From: Methylopila henanensis
GTDB taxonomy: Bacteria; Pseudomonadota; Alphaproteobacteria; Rhizobiales; Methylopilaceae
Length of the DNA: 64,000 bases
Direction: 5' to 3'
Assembly: GCF_042681025.1 (NCBI RefSeq)
Contig: NZ_JBHUER010000010.1
Coordinates: forward strand, 620,001-684,000
Of this stretch, positions 18,090 to 26,430 are shown piece by piece (positions within the stretch are counted from its first letter, which is position 1; each line of letters begins with the position of its first letter). The position numbers were made by a program, and so were the translations under genes. Below the pieces are notes generated by a model. That model saw only the letters and a list, made by a program, of their open reading frames with translations, was not told the DNA's origin and made no database searches.

Positions 18090-19369
18090 GGCCGCGTCTG
18101 GCCGGTCCCGCGCACGCGGTAATTGAAGATCGTGAGCTGCTCGACGCCGACAGGCCCGCGCGCGTGCAGCCGGCCGGTGGCGATGCCGATCTCCGCGCCG
18201 AAGCCGAACTCGCCGCCGTCGGCGAACTGGGTCGAGGCGTTGTGCAGCACGATCGCGCTGTCGACTTCGGCGAGGAAGCGCTCGGCGAGGCCATCGTCGG
18301 CGGTGACGATCGCGTCAGTGTGGCGCGAACCGTAAGCGTCGATGTGGTCAAGGGCTTCGTCGATCCCGTCGACCACACGTACGGCGATGATCGCGTCGAG
18401 AAACTCGGTGCGCCAATCATCCTCGGTCGCCGCCGTCACACGGCGATCGACCGCGCGCGCCTCGGCGTCGCCACGGACCGCGCAGCCGGCGTCGAGCAGA
18501 TCGGCGACAAGCGGCGCGAGATGCGTCGCCGCCACGGCCCGGTCGACCAGCAGCGTCTCCGCCGCGCCGCAGACGCCGGTGCGCCGCATCTTGGCGTTGA
18601 GCACGATCGCGCGCGCCATGTCGAGATCGGCCCCCGCGGCGACATAGACATGGTTGTTGCCGTCGAGATGAGCGAACACCGGCACCCGCGCCTCGGCCTG
18701 CACGCGCGCCACGAGGCCCTTGCCGCCGCGCGGCACGATCACGTCGAGATTGCCTCCGAGACCGGCCAGCATCTCGCCGACCGCGGCGCGGTCCCTCGTG
18801 GGCACAAGCTGGATCGCATCCTCCGGCAGGCCGGCCTCGCGCAGGCCGAAGGCGAGCGCGGCCTGGATCGCGGCCGAGGAGCGGAAGCTGTCCGTGCCGC
18901 CGCGCAGGATCGCGGCGTTGCCGGCCTTGAGACACAGCGCGCCCGCGTCCGCCGTCACGTTCGGCCGGCTCTCGTAGATCACGCCGACGACGCCGAGGGG
19001 CGTGCGGACGCGCTCGATCGCAAGCCCGTTCGGCCGGGTCCACGCGGCCGTCACCTCGCCGACGGGATCGGCGAGGCCCGCCACCGTCTCCAACCCTTCC
19101 GCCATGCCGCGGATGCGGGCGGGCGTCAGCGTCAGACGGTCGATGAAGGACGCGGCGACGCCGGACGCGCGCGCGGCGGCGAGATCGGCGGCGTTCGCGG
19201 CGAGGATGTCCGCTTCGTTCTCGACGAGACGACGGGCGGCGGCGACAAGCGCGGCGTCCTTCGCCGGTCGCGGCGCGAGCGCCAGCGCCTTCGACGCCGC
19301 GCGGGCGCGCCGGCCCACCTCCAGCATGAGCGTGTCGATCTCGATGAGCCGTTCGGCGGCGGCGGACAT
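18086..19369 (-). CDS. proA: Glutamate-5-semialdehyde dehydrogenase ProA
   Basis: A 427-residue NADPH-dependent gamma-glutamyl phosphate reductase, the second step of proline synthesis. Diagnostic segments are GVIYESRPNVTADAGALCLK, GNAAILRGGTDSFRS, VFAHLDGNNHVYV and the catalytic cysteine in RRTGVCGAAETLLVD, with a C-terminal GPVGVEQLTIFNYRV. The length is typical. It lies 96 bp downstream of proB, which supplies its unstable substrate, and overlaps nadD by four bases. Confidence 0.96.
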   Translation of the reverse strand: MSAAAERLIEIDTLMLEVGRRARAASKALALAPRPAKDAALVAAARRLVENEADILAANAADLAAARASGVAASFIDRLTLTPARIRGMAEGLETVAGLADPVGEVTAAWTRPNGLAIERVRTPLGVVGVIYESRPNVTADAGALCLKAGNAAILRGGTDSFRSSAAIQAALAFGLREAGLPEDAIQLVPTRDRAAVGEMLAGLGGNLDVIVPRGGKGLVARVQAEARVPVFAHLDGNNHVYVAAGADLDMARAIVLNAKMRRTGVCGAAETLLVDRAVAATHLAPLVADLLDAGCAVRGDAEARAVDRRVTAATEDDWRTEFLDAIIAVRVVDGIDEALDHIDAYGSRHTDAIVTADDGLAERFLAEVDSAIVLHNASTQFADGGEFGFGAEIGIATGRLHARGPVGVEQLTIFNYRVRGTGQTRP

Positions 19370-19465
19370 TGCGGAACCTCCTGCGGAGGCCGGGATGTAG
19401 CGCGTTTCGGCCTTGGCGTCATTATGAGGGATCGCAGGGCCGGCCTGCGACGACGTCGGTTCCGA

Positions 19466-20590
19466 TCACGCCCCGGTCAGCACCAGATCGTCGCGGTGGA
19501 TGATGGCCGGCCGTCCCTTGAAGCCGAGCACCTGCTCGATCTCGGCGGTCGGCTTGCCGCGCAGGCGGTTCGCGTCGCCGGAATCATAGGACACCAGCCC
19601 GCGCGCCACCTCGACCCCGTCTGGCGCGCGCACGATCACCGCCTCGCCGCGCGAAAAATGGCCGTCCACCCGGACGACGCCGGCCGGCAGCAGCGAACGG
19701 CCCCGGTTGAGCGCGGAGGCCGCTCCGGCGTCGACATGGATCTCGCCCCGCGGAGCGAGCACGCCGGCGATCCAGCGCTTGCGGGACTGGGCCGGATTGT
19801 CGTGCGGCAGAAACCAGGTGCAGCGGCCGCCCTGCTCGACCACCGAAAGCGGGCTTTCGACCTTGCCTGAGGCGATCATCATGTGAATGCCGGCGCCGGT
19901 CGCGATACGGGCGGCCTCGACCTTGGTCCGCATGCCACCGCGCGAGAACTCGGACGCGGCGCCGCCGGCGATCGCCTCCACCGAGGCGTTCACGCGCTCG
20001 ACGATCGGGATCAAAGTCGCCGTCGGGTCCTGCGCCGGGGGCGCGGTGTAGAGGCCGTCGATGTCGGACAACAGCACGAGGCAGTCCGCGCTCGCCATCG
20101 AGGCCACGCGGGCGGCGAGGCGGTCGTTGTCGCCGTAGCGGATCTCGGAGGTCGCGACGGTGTCGTTCTCGTTGACGACCGGGACCGCCTTCAGCGCCAG
20201 CAGGCGGGCGAGCGTGGCGCGCGCGTTGAGGTAGCGCCGGCGCTCCTCGGTGTCGCCCAACGTCAGGAGCAGTTGCCCAGCCGTGATGTCGTGGACGCCC
20301 AGCACTTCGGACCAGGCGCGGGCGAGCGCGATCTGGCCGACGGCGGCGGCGGCCTGGCTGTCCTCGAGCCGAAGCGGTCCGCGCGGCAGGCCGAGCACCG
20401 TGCGCCCGAGCGCGATCGCGCCGGACGAGACCACGATCACTTCCGCGCCGCGGGCGGCGTGCCGGGCGAGATCGGAGGCCAGGCTCTCGAGCCAGCGGCG
20501 CTTCAGCGCGCCCGCCACCTGATCGACGAGCAGCGCGGAACCGATCTTGACGACGATGCGGTTGAAGGAGGCGAGCGAGGGTGCGGTCAC
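19466..20590 (-). CDS. proB: Glutamate 5-kinase ProB
   Basis: A 374-residue enzyme phosphorylating glutamate on the gamma-carboxyl with ATP, the first and feedback-regulated step of proline synthesis. The amino-acid-kinase domain occupies about residues 1-255, with RIVVKIGSALL, VIVVSSGAIALG, PVVNENDTVAT and LLSDIDGLYTAPP. A C-terminal PUA domain (about 280-370, starting RKRWIAGVLAPRGEIHVD) is present, as in the long form of the enzyme. It is followed by proA in the same direction and preceded by obgE. Confidence 0.96.
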   Translation of the reverse strand: MTAPSLASFNRIVVKIGSALLVDQVAGALKRRWLESLASDLARHAARGAEVIVVSSGAIALGRTVLGLPRGPLRLEDSQAAAAVGQIALARAWSEVLGVHDITAGQLLLTLGDTEERRRYLNARATLARLLALKAVPVVNENDTVATSEIRYGDNDRLAARVASMASADCLVLLSDIDGLYTAPPAQDPTATLIPIVERVNASVEAIAGGAASEFSRGGMRTKVEAARIATGAGIHMMIASGKVESPLSVVEQGGRCTWFLPHDNPAQSRKRWIAGVLAPRGEIHVDAGAASALNRGRSLLPAGVVRVDGHFSRGEAVIVRAPDGVEVARGLVSYDSGDANRLRGKPTAEIEQVLGFKGRPAIIHRDDLVLTGA

Positions 20591-20666
20591 GGGCGGTACG
20601 CAGGTTCGATGCCGGGAAGCGGAGCGTCTATGAACCGGACGGACGCTGCGTCAAGGAAAGCCGCCG

Positions 20667-21713
20667 CTACGGTCGCCACGCTTCCTCGGCGATCTTCGGC
20701 ATCGCCTCGGCCGCCTCGACGCCCTTGGCCTCGTCGATCACGGCGAGCAACTGGCGCAGCGTGACGTCGACCGCTTCGCGTGAGGCCGATGACAGCGCCA
20801 CCGGCGTCTTCTTCGCCGCCCGCTTCAGCCGGGCGAGCTGCTGCTTGCGCAGTTCCGGCGACAGCGCGTCGACCTTCGACAGCGCGACGATCTCCGGCTT
20901 GTCCGTCAACCCCGCGCCATAGGCTTCGAGCTCGGCGCGCACGGTCTTGTAGGCTTCGCCCGCGTGCTCGGAGGTCCCATCCACCAGATGCAGCAGCACG
21001 CGGCAGCGCTCCACATGGCCGAGGAAGCGGTCGCCGAGCCCGACGCCCTCATGCGCGCCTTCGATCAGGCCGGGAATGTCGGCCATGACGAACTCGCGCC
21101 CGTCGACGCCGACGACGCCCAGGTTCGGATGAAGCGTGGTGAAGGGATAGTCGGCGATCTTGGGCTTCGCCGCCGAGACCGCCGCGAGGAAGGTCGACTT
21201 GCCCGCGTTCGGCAGGCCAACGAGCCCCGCGTCCGCGATCAGCTTCAGCCGCAGCCAGACCCAGCGCTCCTCGCCTTCCTGCCCGGGATTGGCCCGGCGC
21301 GGCGCGCGGTTGGTCGAGGTGGTGAAATAGGCGTTGCCGAAGCCGCCGTTGCCGCCCTTCGCCAGCACGATCGACTGCCCGACCTCGGTGAAGTCGGCGA
21401 GCAGCGTCTCCTCGTCCTCGTCCAGCACCTGCGTGCCGACCGGCACCTTGAGGACCACGTCCCCGCCCTTGGCTCCGGTGCGGTTCTTGCCCATGCCGTG
21501 CACGCCGGTCTTGGCCTTGAAATGCTGCTTGAAGCGGTAGTCGATCAGCGTGTTCAGCCCCTGGACGCATTCGACGATCACGTCGCCGCCGCGCCCGCCG
21601 TCGCCGCCGTCCGGCCCGCCGAACTCGATGAACTTCTCCCGCCGGAACGACACGCAGCCGGCCCCGCCGTCGCCGGAACGGATGTAGACTTTGGCCTGGT
21701 CGAGGAATTTCAT
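20667..21713 (-). CDS. obgE: GTPase ObgE/CgtA
   Basis: A 348-residue Obg-family GTPase needed for late 50S assembly and stress control. The N-terminal Obg fold (about 1-158) carries the glycine-rich ridges FGGPDGGDGGRGGDVI and LAKGGNGGFGNAYF. The G domain follows with G1 GLPNAGKS, G3 DIPGLIEGAHEG, G4 in the form SKVD and G5 SSAS. The length matches short alphaproteobacterial members without an extended C-terminal tail. The usual neighbours rpmA and rplU lie upstream, separated here by the GNAT gene. Confidence 0.96.
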   Translation of the reverse strand: MKFLDQAKVYIRSGDGGAGCVSFRREKFIEFGGPDGGDGGRGGDVIVECVQGLNTLIDYRFKQHFKAKTGVHGMGKNRTGAKGGDVVLKVPVGTQVLDEDEETLLADFTEVGQSIVLAKGGNGGFGNAYFTTSTNRAPRRANPGQEGEERWVWLRLKLIADAGLVGLPNAGKSTFLAAVSAAKPKIADYPFTTLHPNLGVVGVDGREFVMADIPGLIEGAHEGVGLGDRFLGHVERCRVLLHLVDGTSEHAGEAYKTVRAELEAYGAGLTDKPEIVALSKVDALSPELRKQQLARLKRAAKKTPVALSSASREAVDVTLRQLLAVIDEAKGVEAAEAMPKIAEEAWRP

Positions 21714-21928
21714 CGGATCGATTCCGTTTCGAACATCGCCCCGCGCCGGTCAGAGGCTCGACGGCGCGAGATGGAAGGCGTAACGCCGCGGCTCGTCCGG
21801 GGCGCACACGCCTGAAACACGCGACGGGGGTTGCGCCCCCCCGCCTATCCCGGACGACGGCGAGCGCGCCGGGTCCCTTAGCACGACTTCCCGTCCGCCG
21901 GACAGCCGGCCCTGCGGGACGCCGACGC

Positions 21929-23056
21929 TCATCCGCCGAAGGCGCGGAAGGCCGCCGGGGTCCATTCCCGGAACGACTGGAACGTCTCCCGGTCGAGCCG
22001 GAAGCGGTCCGCCGCGACGGGTCCGCCGGTCGCGGGCCGCACGAGGCCGGAGCCTTCCCACTGGAATCCGCACCGGATGATGACCTGCCGCGAGGCCCAG
22101 TCCGTCGCCCGGCAGGTGGTGCGCACCGCCCGCACGGCTCCGGTCTGGAACGCGGCCTCGAGCGCGGCCCGCGCCGCCTCCGTCATCAGGCCCCGACCGC
22201 GATAGTCGACGCCAAGCCAGAACCCGAGATCGACCACCCCGGCCTCGCCCGCCCGCCAGCCGACGGTGCCGACCAGCGCCCCGCTGTCCTTGAGCCGCAT
22301 GAGCAGCCGGAGGTTCGCCGGCCGCGGGTCGCGCGCCGCGCGCAGCACGAAGCCCCGGGCTTCGTCGAGCGCGCCGAGCGCAGGCGTCTGCGCGGTCGAG
22401 AGCCCAATCGGGCGATCCGCCGCCAGCCGCGCCGTCTCCTCCGCGTCCGCCATCGTCGGCGTCCGCAGCGTCAGCCGGTCGGTCTCGATGACCGGCAGGA
22501 TCTCCGCCCATTCCGCGCGGCGCAGCCGGCACGTCACGTGCTCGACCGTCTCCCGGCGCGCGAGCGACCGCGCCCGCATCGCGCCGTACGGCCGGAACCC
22601 CGCCTTGGCCAGCACCCGGCCGGAGGCGGGATTGTCGACCATATGCGCCGCCTCGACGACCCCGATCCCGGTCGTGGCGAAGGCGAAATCCACGAAGGAC
22701 CGGATCGCGAGCGTCCCGATCCCCCTGCCCCAGTACGGCGCGCCGAGCCAATAGCCGAGGCCGAGCGCGCCGGCGGCGGGCGTCAGCGAGACCACGCCGG
22801 CGAGCGCTCCGTCGACCGAGATCGCCGCCCGCAGACCCGAGCGGTCGGTCGCCAGGCCCGCGAGCCAGGCTTCGGCGTCGCCGAGCGTGTAGGGGTGGGG
22901 AACCCGGCCGAGATTGCGGGAGACCGCGATGTCGCCCAGCAGCCCGGCGATCGCCGGGGCGTCGGCGGCGGTGAGGCGGCGGAGACGGACGGACGGCTCC
23001 GCCGTCATACAGTCTTCCGCGAACAGGCTTTCGTCGAAATCGGGCGTCGGGGACAT
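21929..23056 (-). CDS. Tandem GNAT (RimJ/RimL-type) acetyltransferase
   Basis: A 375-residue protein made of two Acetyltransf_3-like GNAT domains, about residues 20-180 and 188-350. Each has the acetyl-CoA-binding region seen as GYWLGAPYWGRGIGT in the first copy and GFWLGVDYRGRGLMT in the second, followed by a V/I-x-N/D-A-type helix (DNPASGRVLAKAGF in the first). A single-domain GNAT gene commonly sits between rpmA and obgE in Hyphomicrobiales; here it appears doubled by fusion or duplication. The two halves differ enough that this is not a recent event. Targets are unknown; protein N-terminal or small-molecule acetylation are both possible. Confidence 0.82.
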   Translation of the reverse strand: MSPTPDFDESLFAEDCMTAEPSVRLRRLTAADAPAIAGLLGDIAVSRNLGRVPHPYTLGDAEAWLAGLATDRSGLRAAISVDGALAGVVSLTPAAGALGLGYWLGAPYWGRGIGTLAIRSFVDFAFATTGIGVVEAAHMVDNPASGRVLAKAGFRPYGAMRARSLARRETVEHVTCRLRRAEWAEILPVIETDRLTLRTPTMADAEETARLAADRPIGLSTAQTPALGALDEARGFVLRAARDPRPANLRLLMRLKDSGALVGTVGWRAGEAGVVDLGFWLGVDYRGRGLMTEAARAALEAAFQTGAVRAVRTTCRATDWASRQVIIRCGFQWEGSGLVRPATGGPVAADRFRLDRETFQSFREWTPAAFRAFGG

Positions 23057-23187
23057 CGGGCCGGGCCTTCCGAAACGGAAACGGGGGAGTACGGTTCGCC
23101 CGTCTCCCCCGTCGCATCGGAATTCGCGGTCAGCGTCCGATCCGCCGGGGGTCTTGGGCCCGGCGGGAGCGTCGTGTCAGCCCGCCG

Positions 23188-23463
23188 TCATTCCGCAGCT
23201 TCGGCCGCCGTAGCGGTCGTGACGTTCACGTAGGTCCGGCCGTTGGCCTTGGATACGAAGAGCACCTTGCCCTCCGCGGTCGCGAACAGGGTGTGGTCCT
23301 TGCCGATGCCGACATTCGCGCCCGGATGCCACTTCGTGCCGCGCTGGCGCACGAGGATGTTGCCCGGGATGACGGCTTCGCCGCCGAACTTCTTCACGCC
23401 GAGGCGCCGGCCTTCGGAGTCGCGGCCGTTGCGGGAGGAGCCGCCTGCCTTCTTGTGAGCCAT
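23188..23463 (-). CDS. rpmA: 50S ribosomal protein bL27
   Basis: A 91-residue bL27. The N-terminus MAHKKAGGSSRNGRDSEG is the mature form, without the cleaved leader seen in some Firmicutes, and reaches the peptidyl transferase centre in the family. The core GEAVIPGNILVRQRGTKWHPG is intact and the end is an Ala/Glu-rich tail. It lies 25 bp downstream of rplU in the standard ribosomal pair, both under the promoter at 23944-23971. Confidence 0.97.
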   Translation of the reverse strand: MAHKKAGGSSRNGRDSEGRRLGVKKFGGEAVIPGNILVRQRGTKWHPGANVGIGKDHTLFATAEGKVLFVSKANGRTYVNVTTATAAEAAE

Positions 23464-23488
23464 CGGAGTTCTCCTTCTCTACAGCCGC

Positions 23489-23812
23489 TCAGTTCTTCGA
23501 CGCGCCGGTCAGGCCGACGATCTTGACGATCGTGTGGTCCTGACGGTGGCCGCGCTTGCGCTTCGAGTTCTGACGGCGGCGCTTCTTGAAGGCGATGACC
23601 TTCGCGCCGCGCGCATGCTCGACGATCTCGGCCGCGACCGAGGCGCCCGAGACGAAGGGAGCGCCGAACGACACGTCGTCGCCCGAGCCGATCGCGAGGA
23701 TCTCGCCAAAATTCACTTTGGCGCCGGCCTCGCCCTCGAGCTTGCCGACGGTGATCACGTCGCCTTCGGCGACCCGGTGCTGCTTGCCGCCGGTCTTGAT
23801 GACTGCGAACAT
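23489..23812 (-). CDS. rplU: 50S ribosomal protein bL21
   Basis: A 107-residue bL21. MFAVIKTGGKQHRVAEGD is the family N-terminus, KVIAFKKRRRQNSKRKRGHR the rRNA-binding basic stretch, and HRQDHTIVKIVGL the C-terminal signature. It is the first gene of the rplU-rpmA unit, preceded by about 130 nt of untranslated leader after a clear promoter. No extension or truncation is seen. Confidence 0.97.
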   Translation of the reverse strand: MFAVIKTGGKQHRVAEGDVITVGKLEGEAGAKVNFGEILAIGSGDDVSFGAPFVSGASVAAEIVEHARGAKVIAFKKRRRQNSKRKRGHRQDHTIVKIVGLTGASKN

Positions 23813-23943
23813 CGTTTCATAGTCCCGTGTTCATAACGCGCTCCCGGGGCGGGATGCCCTTGGCGCGGCTTTTTGTCAGTCTGGGTCTTGCGCCCAAACG
23901 AATAAGGCGCCGGTGAGGGTGCCCCACCGCGCCAGCGCGTGTC

Positions 23944-23971
23944 TCTATAGCCAAAACAGGCGCCGGGTCAA
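23944..23971 (-). promoter_or_regulatory. Sigma-70-type promoter of rplU-rpmA
   Basis: On the minus strand TTGACC (-35, 23966-23971) is followed after 16 bases by TATAGA (-10, 23944-23949). The start point would lie near 23937, leaving a leader of about 125 nt before rplU. The match is strong for a high-GC genome and the position upstream of a ribosomal operon makes sense. Confidence 0.65.
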
Positions 23972-24043
23972 TCGGAAGCCGAGGTTCGCGGCTCCAAACC
24001 GGCGACGCGAGCCGTGTCCGGCTCGCCCCTCCGCCATGCGTCG

Positions 24044-24550
24044 TCAGGCCTCCGTGGGCGCCAGCTCCACGATGACCGGCTCGTGGCCGGTCGCATGCAG
24101 GAAGCGCAGCAGGTCGTCGGGCGCGAGCGCGGTCGTCGCGGTGTTCGTTAGCGGGTGCACGTTCACGAGCTCATGGCGCAGCAGCGAGGCGTCGAGTCCG
24201 ACCGTCACCCGCCCCTCGGCGTCGTTGATCGCTCCGAACGGCGTGACGGAGCCGGGCTCCACGCCCCAGACGCTCACGAGCAGCTCCGGCGACCCGAACG
24301 AGAACCGGCCCGACGCGCCGAGCGCCGCCGCGAGCCATTTCAGGTCGATCGTCGCTTCGGCGTCGGCGGTGAAGAGGAACAGCCGTCCCTTCCTGTCCTT
24401 CAGAAACAGGTTCTTGGTGTGGCCGCCGGGCATCCCGGCCTTGAGCGCGCGCGATTCGGCGACCGTGAACACGGCCTCATGATCATGCGTGACCGAAGCG
24501 ATCCCGAGCTCCGCCAGCCGGGCCAGAAGCTCGTCGCGCGTCGCCGGCAT
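24044..24550 (-). CDS. YbaK/ProX-type aminoacyl-tRNA deacylase
   Basis: A 168-residue YbaK/ProRS-associated editing-domain protein (PrdX/ProXp type), which hydrolyses mischarged tRNA such as Ala-tRNA(Pro). Seen: THDHEAVFTVAES near the start, the GGHTKNLFLKDRKG segment with the conserved lysine, SVTPFGAINDAEGRV and the C-terminal LVNVHPLTNTATTAL. The ATG at 24550 is preceded by GGAGGAGG at a good distance, which favours it over the ATG six codons upstream. It is a free-standing domain of about the usual size. Confidence 0.88.
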   Translation of the reverse strand: MPATRDELLARLAELGIASVTHDHEAVFTVAESRALKAGMPGGHTKNLFLKDRKGRLFLFTADAEATIDLKWLAAALGASGRFSFGSPELLVSVWGVEPGSVTPFGAINDAEGRVTVGLDASLLRHELVNVHPLTNTATTALAPDDLLRFLHATGHEPVIVELAPTEA

Positions 24551-24603
24551 GTCTCTCGCCTCCTCCATGCGCTTCAGGCTTCGGGAAGAGGCTTATGGCC
24601 GGC

Positions 24604-24978
24604 TCAGCCGCGTTCGTCCATGTCCGCCCAGGCCACGCGCTTCGGCCGCAGGGCGGCGCGACCGCGCTCCTCCTTGATGTCGGCGATATCGTCGAGCATC
24701 CGGATGAGGGCGCGGATCGCCTTCTTCTCCGGCTCCGCCAGCTCGCGCTCGGGCCGGAAATGGGCGAGCAGCACGGCGAGCCCGTCTCCGATGCGGCCGA
24801 GCTGGGCGCCATAGCTGCCGACGTCCTGCAGCACCTCCTCCTCGACCTCCGGCGCCTTCGAGCGCCCCAGATTGATGTTGATGAGCCCGAACTGGCTGCC
24901 CGCCGCCGAGAAGGCCGACGTGAAGATGCGGAACGCCTGCGTCACGTCTCCGCCGAGCGGCAGTCTGAACGTCGCCAT
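24604..24978 (-). CDS. Conserved hypothetical protein, 124 aa
   Basis: A 124-residue soluble protein that I do not assign to a named family. The N-terminal half (FRLPLGGDVTQAFRIFTSAF, then a Gly/Asn-rich QFGLININLG) reads as an amphipathic segment, and the rest is helical and charged (EPEKKAIRALIRMLDDIADI). The ATG at 24978 has GGGGGGAGG just upstream, so translation is likely; the longer frame from 25107 overlaps tRNA upstream DNA and is not preferred. It lies 53 bp upstream of the ProX-type gene on the same strand and may be cotranscribed with it. Confidence 0.65.
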   Translation of the reverse strand: MATFRLPLGGDVTQAFRIFTSAFSAAGSQFGLININLGRSKAPEVEEEVLQDVGSYGAQLGRIGDGLAVLLAHFRPERELAEPEKKAIRALIRMLDDIADIKEERGRAALRPKRVAWADMDERG

Positions 24979-25081
24979 GGAAAGCCTCCCCCCGTCTGCG
25001 CCGCCTTCCATCACGCCGCACCGCGGGCTTGGCGTCCAGCGCCCCCACCCGACGGCCGTGAAAAAGGCGCGCGAAACCGCC

Positions 25082-25110
25082 TTGCATTCCTCCGGCGGCT
25101 GCGGCATAGG
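25082..25110 (+). promoter_or_regulatory. Possible promoter of tRNA-Gly
   Basis: TTGCAT (25082-25087) and CATAGG (25105-25110) are separated by 17 bases and lie about 40 bp upstream of the tRNA. Each hexamer is an imperfect match to the sigma-70 consensus, so this is a position-supported suggestion only. Confidence 0.4.
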
Positions 25111-25150
25111 AAGCGCCTCGCCGGCCGACGCTGGCGGCGGACTGAAGCGG

Positions 25151-25225
25151 GCGGGCGTAGCTCAGGGGTAGAGCACAACCTTGCCAAGGTTGGGGTCGAG
25201 GGTTCGAATCCCTTCGCCCGCTCCA
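25151..25225 (+). tRNA. tRNA-Gly (anticodon GCC)
   Basis: A 75-nt cloverleaf. The acceptor arm GCGGGCG (25151-25157) pairs with CGCCCGC (25215-25221), with discriminator T and an encoded CCA end (25223-25225). D arm TAGCTCAGGGGTAGAGCA, anticodon arm ACAACCTTGCCAAGGTTG with GCC, and T arm GAGGGTTCGAATCCCTTC are all regular. It decodes GGC and GGU glycine codons. Confidence 0.97.
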
Positions 25226-25236
25226 GGTCCACCAAA

Positions 25237-25272
25237 CGACGAAAGCCGCGGATCGCTCCGCGGCTTTCGTCG
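25237..25272 (+). terminator. Strong terminator hairpin after tRNA-Gly
   Basis: A perfect 16-bp inverted repeat: 25237-25252 pairs with 25257-25272 around a TCGC loop, starting 12 bases after the tRNA end. The T-run after it is weak, but the stem is the most stable in the window. It ends the tRNA transcript. The following 250 bp to the GntR gene show no gene. Confidence 0.8.
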
Positions 25273-25522
25273 TATCAGGGCCGGGCGATCCGGGGCGCTT
25301 CAAGAGATTTGCGGGCCGTCGCGGTTACAGCATGGTTACCCGCACCGGACGGCCCAGGAATCGAGCTCGTCGGACTTGGGACCCTCAAATCTCAGTTTCA
25401 AGTCGACCGCCGCTGTCCCTTACCGTGAGACGCCCAGCGCGTCGTCTTGCCGACGCCGTCGCAACCCCTGGCCGCCCCAACGGCTACGTCCGGACGCAAC
25501 GCCAACGACATCGAGCGCGAGC

Positions 25523-26281
25523 TCAGGCTTGCGCCATGTCCTTCAGCCCGGCGACCACCGCGGCGCTTGTCAGGGCGGTGTGCTCGGCGAGCGCCTCCGC
25601 GAAGGCTTCGGCCCGGCCGGCGACGAACAGCGCGGTGAAGCGCTCGTGCTCGGCGAGCGAGGCGTCCCAGCGGCCGGGATCGAGGTTCGCCTGGGCGCGG
25701 GCGCGGTAGATCTTGGCGCTGAGGCCCGTCCACAGGCCGTCCAGCACCGGATTGCCCGCGAGCCGGGTGATCTCGCGGTGGATGTCCTGGTTCTGGCGGA
25801 AATAGTCCGGACGCGCGCCCGCATGGTGATGCGCGACGAGTTCGGCGTGCATGGCCTCGATGCGGCCGATGTCCTCCGCCGTCGCGGCGGCGGCGGCGCG
25901 GAGGCCCGCCAGCCGGTCGAGGGCGACGAGGACGTCGAAGGCCGCGGCGACCTCCGCCACGTCGACCGGCGCCACCACCGGCGTCCGATGCGGGCGCAGC
26001 AGGATCAGCCCTTCGGACGCCAGAACCTTGAAGCCCTCGCGCAAGGGCGTGCGCGACACGCCGAAGGTGTCGCACAGCATCTTCTCCGGCAGCGGACTGC
26101 CGGGCGCGAGTTCGCCGTCGAGCACCATCTGGCGCAGCCGCGCGGTCAATTGGTCGTGCAGGGACGCCGTGTTCAGCGGCGACGTGGCGGAGACTCCGGA
26201 GAGCTTGAGGCGGTCCGGCCGGAACTTCACCCGGGCGCGCGCCCGATCCGGCTTCGTCGCCGCCGCCTCTGATTTTGGCAT
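25523..26281 (-). CDS. GntR/FadR-family transcriptional regulator
   Basis: A 252-residue regulator. The winged helix-turn-helix lies at about residues 35-100 (LHDQLTARLRQMVLDGELAP, then VSRTPLREGFKVLASEGLI), and an all-helical FCD ligand-binding domain follows at about 105-240, with the metal-binding Asp/His pattern (EMHAEL-like helix, NQDIHREI, LAEHERF). FCD regulators usually respond to organic acids. The ATG at 26281 has AGGGGG about ten bases upstream; a TTG eight codons earlier is less likely. It is divergent from the ABC-AMDase-like operon and very probably controls it. Confidence 0.9.
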   Translation of the reverse strand: MPKSEAAATKPDRARARVKFRPDRLKLSGVSATSPLNTASLHDQLTARLRQMVLDGELAPGSPLPEKMLCDTFGVSRTPLREGFKVLASEGLILLRPHRTPVVAPVDVAEVAAAFDVLVALDRLAGLRAAAAATAEDIGRIEAMHAELVAHHHAGARPDYFRQNQDIHREITRLAGNPVLDGLWTGLSAKIYRARAQANLDPGRWDASLAEHERFTALFVAGRAEAFAEALAEHTALTSAAVVAGLKDMAQA

Positions 26282-26340
26282 TTGCCTAGACCCCCTGCCC
26301 GACAAATCGACACGACATTTCTATTTTGTGAGTTATCACG

Positions 26341-26381
26341 TTGATCTATCGAACGTAAATTCATATCGCATACCGAATGCG
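26341..26381 (+). promoter_or_regulatory. Candidate promoter and operator of the ABC-AMDase-like operon
   Basis: TTGATC (26341-26346) and TATCGC (26364-26369) with a 17-base spacer form a plausible promoter. An inverted repeat CGCAT-ACCGA-ATGCG (26367-26381) overlaps the -10 region, where a GntR repressor could block transcription. Another small repeat, GTGA-GTTA-TCAC, lies at 26328-26339. The binding site is inferred from position alone. Confidence 0.35.
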
Positions 26382-26430
26382 TCATGCGGCTACTCGGCGG
26401 CGGCGCAGCGGGCGAACCGGAGACCCGTCG

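Noticed and set aside
25237..25522. Phage or island attachment site downstream of tRNA-Gly
   Set aside because: The tRNA 3' end is not repeated in the window and no integrase lies nearby; only the terminator hairpin is present.
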